36,044 bases of DNA, taken from positions 1-36,044 of the forward strand of contig JAUJND010000078.1 in assembly GCA_030446505.1 (NCBI GenBank), written 5' to 3'. The stretch's first letter is position 1, and each line of letters opens with the position of its first letter. Below are positions 30,093 to 36,044 of this stretch, in pieces. Below the pieces are notes generated by a model that did not search any database, was not told the DNA's origin, and saw only the letters and a list, made by a program, of their open reading frames with translations. The stretch is from Chroococcidiopsidaceae cyanobacterium YX2bin18. Lineage in GTDB: Bacteria; Cyanobacteriota; Cyanobacteriia; Cyanobacteriales; Chroococcidiopsidaceae. A program made the translations under genes and the position numbers.

Positions 30093-30206
30093 CTTCGGCA
30101 AGTAGGAGAAGACTGGTAGAAAAGAACTTTTATTTTTTAGCGTTTAGATTTTCGTCAGCCGTTACTCCAGCTAGATAGCTAGATTACATTGAACAATAGC
30201 GCTCCT

Positions 30207-32112
30207 TCAAAGACGCGATGAGCGCAATAGTAAGACATCAATCACAGGCATAGTAATCGTTACTGTTGTCCCCTGATCGTTTCCAGCACTACTTAGCATA
30301 ATACCCTCCCATCAGTTCAATTAAGTTTCGTGGAATGGCAAGTCCCAAACCAGTACCACCAAAGTTCCGCGTTGTTGTGCCATCCACCATTACAAAAGGA
30401 CGAAATAGGAGGTGCTGTTGATCGGGTGCAACTCCAACTCCAGTATCTTCTACAGTCACAATTACCTGCGAGGTATTAGCGCTATTTAAATATGCCGCTA
30501 CTTCAACCTGCGTTCTAATAGTAATGCTTCCCTCCTGGGTAAACTTGACTGCGTTGCCAATTACATTGAGTAACACTTGCTTTAACTTCGCTGGATCTGC
30601 CTGAATCGGAATTGGTTCTTGCCAATCCGGGACGATAAGCTGCAACCCTTTTTGTTGAATCTGAACACTCTGTAAATTAATTACCTCCTTGAGGACATAG
30701 CGCAGATCAATTGGTTCTGTGACGACAGAAAGCTTGCCTGCTTCAATTTTGGCGACATCAAGTAAGTCATTAATAATTCCCAGCAAATGAATTGCTGCTT
30801 CATCCGCCCGATTTAAAAATTCAATTTCTTCTTCTCGATCATCACAGCAATCATCTCGGACAAGGCGAACACAGCCGATGATCGCGTTTAATGGAGTTCT
30901 TAATTCATGGGAGGTCGTAGCCAAAAACTTATTTTTGCTCTCGTTAGCGGCTTGCGCTGCTTTCCAAGCCATTTCTACCTCATCTGCCCAGGCTTTCAGG
31001 CGCTCTAGCATCTGTTCAAGCGCTTCTGCCAGTTGATCGAACTCTCGAATTTTAAAGTTATGCGGAACCCGTGTTGCATGGTGGCTTTGTAAATTCAAAG
31101 CGTAGTCTCGTAATTTTTCTAAAGGTTGGGCAAGATCGTGCGCTATGTATAGTGTTGCCAAAACACTCGCTCCCAATAAGCCAAGCGTCAGCACGAACAT
31201 GATCAGTTTAATTTCCCGCAGACCAAACAGAGCATTGTCAAGGCGTGTAACTGCTAATATAATCCAGCGTTGGTTTGGCTCGTTTGTAACTGGGCTAGCG
31301 ATCGCGGTAGAGCCAGCTAGAAAATCCTCGCCATTTTTTTCCAAAGCCAGTTGGAGAAATTCTTGTCTTCCGGCGATTACATTTTTGATGATGTTTTGCA
31401 GTCGCTTCGCATCTGCTTGCTGGATATTTTGCCCAACCCGATCCGCCATAGGATGTGCCAGAATCGTTCCATTTTGATCGATCACTAAGGTAGAGCCTGC
31501 TAGCGATCCTGGTTGCTCACGCTCTTTGTGGTGTAAAGCAACTTCCATACTCAAAACGTAGCGGAGTTGACCAGCGCTGTTGTAAACCGGAGTAGATAAT
31601 AGTAATTGCAGTTGACCTTGGGGACGATTAAGCTCTGTTCTGCCATGCAGTGTTAACACAGGCTTGATCCGAATGTAGTTGGGTTCGGGTAATCGCCCTA
31701 AGAAGCGAGACCACTGAGAATCATCTCTATCCGAATTAATGTGTTCATTTCCACAAGTACTGGCGATGATGTTATTTGTTTGAAGATCAGTGAGTTGAAT
31801 GCACTGAATACGCTTTGGTAGTTGTGCTGCAAGCTGGTTGAGAAATTGTTGAGCGGATGACGCTGTACCTTCTTGTAAAGCCCTTGTTTGACTTGCCAGC
31901 AGCAAGTTAGCTTTAAGGGCAGCGATCGCATTACTAATACTCTGCCCTTTTCTTTCAGCACTTTCGGTTAAGTTTTGACGTGCAGTTTCTAGGAGACTAG
32001 ACCGTGCCTTCCTAAAGGTTATTGCCTCCCCGATAAATAAAATCGGTACGCTTACAAGTAATATTCTTGACAGCAGGATGCGGCGAAACGATGATTGACC
32101 GAGTTTAGCCAT
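30207..32112 (-). CDS. Membrane sensor histidine kinase (dCache-HAMP-HisKA-HATPase), 3' frameshift
   Basis: The uninterrupted frame runs from ATG at 32112 to 30289 (607 residues). It has an N-terminal transmembrane helix (ILLSRILLVSVPILFIGEAI), a periplasmic double-Cache-like region (about 35-300, STLVIDQNGTILAHPMADRV), a second transmembrane helix (LIMFVLTLGLLGASVLATLY), a HAMP linker (DLAQPLEKLRDYAL), then HisKA with FLATTSHELRTPLNAIIGCV and HATPase boxes (VLLNVIGNAVKFTQEGS, VEDTGVGVAPDQQHLLF, GGTGLGLAIPRNLIELMGG). After MGG it reads YYAK and stops; the next frame continues IMLSSAGNDQGTTVTITMPV to a TGA at 30207-30209. The indel lies near 30303 in a GGGA run. The span given includes this probable natural end. 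No response regulator is adjacent; the ligand is unknown. Confidence 0.85.
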
Positions 32113-32449
32113 AGGAAGTCCCTTACGTTCGATGCAACCAACAGCAATAACCTTTAACCAGACCTGTTGCAGGCATTTGTTGATTACCGGAGAAATACTG
32201 GTTCTTGAAAGTGCTTACTTCTACATAAATCACTAATATCTCCAAAATGCAATCTCAAAGCTTCGGTTCCAGCAGCTATATTTATGAATCTGAGATAGTT
32301 CCTTGGCAAAAAAAGTGAAACCTGAGCGACTTATACATCCAATCTGAAACGTTAGTTACATATCATACCAAAACTTAAAAGACAAACACTGTTAGAATCA
32401 GTTGTTTTGATGGGTTGCAAGCTGCACACTCGTGCCTTCTAGTCATGAT
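32113..32449. other. Non-coding gap upstream of the membrane kinase
   Basis: I found no credible gene in these 337 bases. They should hold the promoter of the minus-strand membrane kinase. The left end of the IS630 remnant cannot be defined here because similarity to the transposase ends near 32450 and no terminal repeat was found. Confidence 0.4.
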
Positions 32450-32880
32450 GAAAGCGACATATTCTCTCCATTTCCTGCACTGTACTCCTGCACGATGAAT
32501 TCTTTAGTCTGATACTCTAATGCCCCAAAATAAGTCTGCCTATCTTTCTCATTTTTGATTGGAAGCTCAATTCTGATATTGGTCTGTGCCTTGTCACTTT
32601 TCGGGGGGAAGCTTCACACCGATTGCTGCCGCCCAAACATAGCCACACACGTCACCCCCCAGTAAATGACATTCATCTAAAAAAACACAACTAGCTGCCC
32701 AGTCTCGATTTCAGCCTGATGCTTCTGCAAGAAATCGACAATCTCTCTCGCTTATTTTTGACGAGTTGTAGGTCGAATTTTGGGTTTGTCTTCTGTGACT
32801 TCTTCCAGCTAATTCCTGCTGCTGTGAGCAAATCATAATAGCTCTGCTTTGATTGATAAACGACGCTATGGTGTTGATAG
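32450..32880 (-). pseudogene. IS630-family transposase remnant
   Basis: On the minus strand the sequence reads VVYQSKQSYYDLLTAAGISW, KKSQKTNPKFDLQLVKNKRE, then in other frames IVDFLQKHQAEIETGQLVVF, DECHLLGGDVCGYVW (first catalytic Asp of the DDE site), PIKNEKDRQTYFGALEYQTK and FIVQEYSAGNGEN. This is the middle part of an IS630/Tc1-type transposase. The N-terminal helix-turn-helix part and the C-terminal part with the remaining acidic residues are missing, and several frame shifts are present. It ends next to the TnpB element, which may have inserted into it or removed its 5' part. Confidence 0.8.
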
Positions 32881-32914
32881 CGCATTATTCATCCGTATAT
32901 CCCCGTTTGACACT

Positions 32915-32962
32915 CCCCAAGACTACACAAGACAAGATCCGCTCGTCTTGTTAAAGTCGGGG
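32915..32962 (-). ncRNA. Right-end hairpin, candidate omega-RNA (reRNA) scaffold
   Basis: On the minus strand CCCC-GACT pairs with AGTC-TT-GGGG, and ACAAGAC pairs with GTCTTGT inside, giving a three-tier stem over the last codons and stop of tnpB. TnpB nucleases use a guide RNA made from the 3' end of their gene plus the right end, with the guide taken from flanking DNA. This structure sits exactly there. The full RNA probably extends from inside the gene to just past 32885; its ends cannot be fixed from sequence alone. Confidence 0.45.
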
Positions 32963-34161
32963 GATTCTTTCGTCACGGGGAGTCCAACGACCTTGCCCTC
33001 AGAAAGCATCTTGACCGTATGCCCTACGGCTGCAAGTCCACGTTGCACTACTACTTGAGCGGCGGCAACGTCCCTATCAGTTTTGTATCCACACTCGCAC
33101 TCATGAATGCGTTGGCTTAACTCTTTCTTGCCTGTATGTGTTTGACAATTAGGACAAATTTGGCTTGTGAAGACGGCATCCACTTTTAAAAAAAACACAT
33201 CGCGTTTAGAACACACCCACTCTAAGATGTTGAGAAATTGACCAAAACCAGCGTCGAGAGTGTGCTTACACAACAGACCTGACGACATTGCTTTTAAGTT
33301 CAAATCCTCCGCAAATATCATTTCAGCTTGGTCGCATAGGTGATGTGCTGTTTTAAAGTGAAAATCCGCCCGTGTATTGGAAATATGCTCGTGAAATTTA
33401 GCTACTTTCTGTTGAGCCTTGCGCCAATTATTTGACCCAATTAACTTGTGACTAACTCTCTTTTGCAGCAATTTCAGCTTGCGTTGAGCGTCTACAAAAA
33501 ACTTAGGTCTAGCAATAGTTTCATTATCAGAAGTTGCTAAAAAACTGAGGAGTCCTAGATCAATTCCTAAACTATGACCATGTGGCATAGGTGAAGGAAC
33601 ACTAACATCGCATTGCAATGAAAGCATAGCAAACCAGCCAGATGCGCGTCTTACTATCCGTACTTGCTTAAGTTCAAATCCATTTGGAATTGGACGCGAT
33701 AAGCGCATCTTCATCCAGCCAATCACAGGCAGCTTTAGCCTATTGCCTATAACCGGATTTGCCCCAAGCTGTGGGAATAAAAAAGACCGCATATTTCCTC
33801 GTTTCTTAAACCGAGGGAAACCGTGTTTCTGTTCCCACATTGAAGTGAAGGCGTTTTCAAGTTGCTTTAAAACTTGTTGCAATACCTGAGATTGAACTGA
33901 TTTTAGCCAAGGCTTGGTTTTTTTCGCTTCTGTTAATGCTTTGCATTGGAGAGCAAAATTAGGTCTAGGCGCGTTACTTGGGATAATGTATTCAGATTTA
34001 ATGCTGGCAGCATCAATTCGGCATGACCTTGAGTTATACCAATCTTTCCTCTCAGCTAACGCATAATTCCAAACCCCACGACAAATGTTTAACCACTCGG
34101 TCATGGTTTCTATTTGCTGTTGGGTTGGCTTTAGCGCGTACTGGTAGGTTATTGTTAGCAT
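32923..34161 (-). CDS. tnpB: RNA-guided endonuclease TnpB (IS605 OrfB type)
   Basis: TnpB is a compact RuvC-type nuclease, ancestor of Cas12, guided by an RNA from its own 3' end. The 412-residue product has the N-terminal OrfB helix-turn-helix region (TYQYALKPTQQQIETMTEWL, FPRFKKRG), RuvC-I Asp in HSLGIDLGLLSFLATSD (D201), RuvC-II Glu in FAEDLNLKAM (E285), a zinc ribbon with C336/C339 (CPNC) and C355/C357 (CECG), and RuvC-III Asp in KTDRDVAAAQ (D364). All catalytic positions are kept, so it is probably active. The usual Asn after DRDV is Ala here (DRDVAAAQ). ATG at 34161 fits the family. Unlike many neighbours its frame is uninterrupted. Confidence 0.92.
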   Translation of the reverse strand: MLTITYQYALKPTQQQIETMTEWLNICRGVWNYALAERKDWYNSRSCRIDAASIKSEYIIPSNAPRPNFALQCKALTEAKKTKPWLKSVQSQVLQQVLKQLENAFTSMWEQKHGFPRFKKRGNMRSFLFPQLGANPVIGNRLKLPVIGWMKMRLSRPIPNGFELKQVRIVRRASGWFAMLSLQCDVSVPSPMPHGHSLGIDLGLLSFLATSDNETIARPKFFVDAQRKLKLLQKRVSHKLIGSNNWRKAQQKVAKFHEHISNTRADFHFKTAHHLCDQAEMIFAEDLNLKAMSSGLLCKHTLDAGFGQFLNILEWVCSKRDVFFLKVDAVFTSQICPNCQTHTGKKELSQRIHECECGYKTDRDVAAAQVVVQRGLAAVGHTVKMLSEGKVVGLPVTKESPDFNKTSGSCLV

Positions 34162-34173
34162 TTCTCTAGGATA

Positions 34174-34203
34174 TCTTATCTAGCGTTAATACGATAGATA
34201 AGA
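34174..34203. repeat. Left-end hairpin of the TnpB element
   Basis: TCTTATCTA at 34174-34182 pairs perfectly with TAGATAAGA at 34195-34203. It lies 13 bases upstream of the tnpB start, so it may be a left-end transposase-recognition hairpin or also affect tnpB expression. Confidence 0.65.
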
Positions 34204-34220
34204 CGGGCGACTAAAGTCAA

Positions 34221-34258
34221 GGCAAAAAGCGGGTGAATAATTCATCCGCTTTATTGCC
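34221..34258. repeat. Second hairpin, probable left terminus of the TnpB element
   Basis: GGCAAAAAGCGGGTGAA pairs with TTCATCCGCTTTATTGCC, with one wobble pair and one bulged base. It holds GGATGAATTAT on the minus strand, echoed as GGATGAATAAT at the right end near 32890, which suggests the element boundary is here. Confidence 0.6.
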
Positions 34259-34260
34259 GC

Positions 34261-34890
34261 GCTAATTGAGTTCATCCCCATAAATAAATTTAGGGGCTTT
34301 CCTCTCGTTTTTCGGTAAATCTTGAGTGCTATTCGCTTAAGACTGCTATAGTTCCACAAATTAAATTCGCCTGATATTTGTGCTTGTGAAGCGCGATCGC
34401 ATTACTCATCCTACAATCGGCTAATACACGCTCATTTAGTTTCTCTATAAAAAGAGTTAACCACTTAAATTAAGGGAGTAGCGACGAGCGCTCAGGTAAG
34501 ACCAAATTGCGTCCCGAACAATGCTGAGTTTAGGTTCTGTCTTTACACCCCAAAATCTCAAGCGTTTGGTTGTTAGCGAGAAGTCCAAAGTGTTGCTGAA
34601 TGATTTTCTATGCAAGAAAAGTCTAACTCGTCTCATTAGGTTGTCGGCAAAACCTTTTGAGCTAAGAGAAACTTATGGAGCAGGAAATTTTCTAGGCAAC
34701 AACTCGAAAAATCTCTACAATAAAATTTAATTGATTTTAAACCTTTTCTTTCGGCACTCATATCACTTGTTATTTTTTAATTATGTTCCTCGTTTCTTAG
34801 CCCCTGATTATTTTTCAAGTTAATAAGTTTTTATTATCTGCAAAGCCGTCTTGTTGGTTAGCTAGACATTCTAGGAGGTAAAAGTTTCTT
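34261..34890. other. Gene-poor stretch
   Basis: These 630 bases are AT-rich. A CCCC-TAAA / TTTA-T-GGGG hairpin lies at about 34276-34296 and a HIP1 octamer near 34397. The open frame at 34521-34730 matches no family I know and has no clear ribosome-binding site, so I left it out. AGGAGG at 34872-34877 is a strong ribosome-binding site just before the next gene. Confidence 0.45.
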
Positions 34891-35286
34891 TTGCAGTCTT
34901 CGGTGCATCCTCTCCAAACTGGACAAGTATTTTGTAGCCCTGGAAGTCATTTCAATTATCGAGTACTTGGCTCTTGTTGTCGATTATTTGACCGTGAACA
35001 GTTACCTTGGCCTTGCTGCCGCTTGAATTGGCATAGTAAAGAACCAAGTTGGCGGCGCATTGGTAAGCGATTTATTGCTGATATAGCTACTAAGCATTCT
35101 CCTACCTACTCTGTAGAAATTTTAGAGCCAAAAGGTTCGCAACAGCCAGTTGTCACTACCCTCTATTGGGTAAAATTGCTGCCAGATGTGCAGCAGTGGT
35201 GGTATTCTGAGAAGCCGCAGAAAAATATACAGTTTGCGGATTACCCATTTGTTCTTTTAAGCTCGATGAATGCTAGCACGAGTTAA
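34891..35286 (+). CDS. Hypothetical protein
   Basis: I do not recognise this 131-residue frame. It starts at TTG 34891, 13 bases after a strong AGGAGG, which supports translation. The N-terminal half is rich in Cys, Arg and Trp (VFCSPGSHFNYRVLGSCCRL, LPWPCCRLNW). The C-terminal half looks like a folded beta-rich domain (YSVEILEPKGSQQPVVTTLY, WVKLLPDVQQWWYSEKPQKN). No signal peptide or membrane segment is obvious. Its last 30 bases overlap the convergent minus-strand gene. The N-terminal composition might reflect a frame shift as elsewhere in the window. Confidence 0.45.
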   Translation: MQSSVHPLQTGQVFCSPGSHFNYRVLGSCCRLFDREQLPWPCCRLNWHSKEPSWRRIGKRFIADIATKHSPTYSVEILEPKGSQQPVVTTLYWVKLLPDVQQWWYSEKPQKNIQFADYPFVLLSSMNASTS

Positions 35287-35763
35287 ATAACAGTAAGTGC
35301 TACTAGCAATTGTAGTAGCTACTATTTCTTCAACCACAGAAGGTTGGGCAGATGACACAAGTGTGGAGGGATAAACCGCTCTTCCCCACTTAGGATGTTC
35401 AATCATGGCGCAAGAACCACTGTAATTAATGCAGTAGCCCAGACTAGCACGAACAACTTTGACATCGTTGAGCCGCAGTTGACCAGGTAGGGAAGTCATT
35501 GAACAGCCAGTACTTGGGTCGAACATATCGGCTAAATGTCCCCTTGTTCTGAGTTGGAAAACAACCTGACTGCCAAACTCAATAAATTTTTGCCGAAGTT
35601 GATTCTTATAGATTTCTGTATCAACCGTTTGCTCCAAAAAAGCAAACTGACATAGTTGTAGAACTACGATTACCGACAAGACTGGCAACGACCAACTAGG
35701 CAAAAGCTGGTTTAAATGAATCCGAATAAATTCAGTAGGGGGATGAACTGAATATTGCAGCAT
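35257..35763 (-). CDS. MMADHC-like (methylmalonic aciduria and homocystinuria type D) protein
   Basis: The 168-residue product resembles the cyanobacterial proteins annotated after human MMADHC, which handles cobalamin after uptake. Typical blocks are VHPPTEFIRIHLNQLLPSWS, LPVLSVIVVLQLCQFAFLEQ, QLRQKFIEFGSQVVFQLRTR, LADMFDPSTGCSMTSLPGQL and HPKWGRAVYPSTLVSSAQPS. I assign it from remembered family sequence and not from a search, so the name is a best guess. ATG at 35763 gives the usual length. The last 15 residues or so (IASSTYCYLTRASIHRA) look less conserved and overlap the convergent gene. If the name is right, it may act in cobalamin trafficking, but that role is unproved in cyanobacteria. 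Confidence 0.6.
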   Translation of the reverse strand: MLQYSVHPPTEFIRIHLNQLLPSWSLPVLSVIVVLQLCQFAFLEQTVDTEIYKNQLRQKFIEFGSQVVFQLRTRGHLADMFDPSTGCSMTSLPGQLRLNDVKVVRASLGYCINYSGSCAMIEHPKWGRAVYPSTLVSSAQPSVVEEIVATTIASSTYCYLTRASIHRA

Positions 35764-35989
35764 TTGAATTAGTAAATGACCACTTTACCGTTACAATTTT
35801 AACTGAATGAAGCAGCTATATTCCGGTTATTAGACAAGCACTATTAAGTTAAAGGCGATCGCCTTTCAACAAGGACTATTGATCCTTCTGGAGTGCGCCG
35901 TTCTTTTAGTCTGATAATACAGCTAGAAGGGTAATCCTGTTTTTGCTTGTACTCTTGTCTAAGCTAAATAAAGGAAATGGAAATATTAA

Positions 35990-36044
35990 ATGAGTTTGCT
36001 CCTTCTATTTTTTGCTGTAGTAGCTGGCGCTCTCCTACCCACTC
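35990..36044 (+). CDS. Start of a membrane protein gene, cut by the window edge
   Basis: ATG at 35990 follows AAAGGAAA at a suitable distance. It opens a frame reading MSLLLLFFAVVAGALLPT to the window end. This is a hydrophobic N-terminal segment, either a signal peptide or the first transmembrane helix. The VAGALLPT pattern resembles the first helix of YdcZ-type small transporters, but 18 residues are too few to name it. Confidence 0.4.
   Translation, partial: MSLLLLFFAVVAGALLPT

Larger units (their letters stand above)
32880..34260 (-). mobile_element. IS200/IS605-type TnpB element (no TnpA)
   Basis: The unit comprises an intact tnpB gene, a strong hairpin block at its 3' end (32915-32962) and two hairpins upstream (34174-34203 and 34221-34258). 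No TnpA transposase is present, so mobility would depend on one supplied elsewhere. Both ends carry a related sequence: GGATGAATAAT at the tnpB-distal right end (about 32884-32894) and GGATGAATTAT in the left hairpin (34236-34246), read on the minus strand. The exact ends are therefore uncertain by about 20 bases. Confidence 0.6.

Noticed and set aside
34521..34730. Open frame of 69 codons in the gap after the TnpB element
   Set aside because: No family recognised and no ribosome-binding site; composition resembles AT-rich non-coding DNA.

Overview
The window is chromosomal DNA of a cyanobacterium. It carries psbU, a photosystem-II S4-domain protein, cyanobacteria-specific families (TIGR03279/DUF512, DUF3120, a glycine-zipper protein), many copies of the HIP1 octamer GCGATCGC, and a cyanobacterial type A RNase P RNA with Nostoc-style short repeats in it. 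A filamentous or Nostoc-related lineage is likely, but I cannot name a genus from the sequence alone.

Layout. 1-1.3 kb: the 5' end of a Ser/Thr protein kinase, cut from its upstream DNA by an IS5-type element that has decayed and carries its own nested palindrome. 1.6-2.3 kb: an intact Uma2-family nuclease gene. 2.3-11.2 kb: a run of badly frame-broken genes. These are a GHL10 glycosylhydrolase-like protein, an unrecognised gene, a TIGR03279 FeS protein, uppP, a DUF3120 membrane protein, a hybrid histidine kinase and a response regulator. 11.2-13.4 kb: an intact 739-residue kinase that joins an AhpD-like domain to PAS domains and overlaps the response regulator gene. 13.7-21.7 kb: housekeeping genes psbU, nadB, PSII S4 protein, serA, prmA, trxA, fabG. 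21.9-24.9 kb: a GAF-PAS-GGDEF-EAL cyclic-di-GMP protein. 25-28.8 kb: an XRE regulator, groEL2 under a perfect CIRCE operator, and corA. 28.8-30.1 kb: rnpB and rnc, two RNA-processing genes separated by heptanucleotide repeats. 30.2-32.1 kb: a membrane histidine kinase. 32.4-34.3 kb: an IS630 remnant next to an apparently complete TnpB element with strong terminal hairpins. 34.9-36 kb: a hypothetical gene, a probable MMADHC-like protein, and the start of a further gene.

How the genes relate. The minus-strand cluster at 8.6-13.4 kb (AhpD-PAS kinase, overlapping response regulator, REC-PAS-GAF hybrid kinase) reads as one phosphorelay operon. uppP and the TIGR03279 gene are 34 bases apart and probably co-transcribed.

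The dominant oddity is frame breakage. Many genes, including serA (four breaks), fabG, trxA, rnc and uppP, are split by small indels while the encoded residues on both sides stay family-like. Several breaks fall in short homopolymers. This looks more like residual indel errors than ordinary gene decay, with a much denser patch at 2.3-11.2 kb, but real recent decay cannot be excluded from sequence alone. Coordinates of broken genes are given as reconstructed spans.
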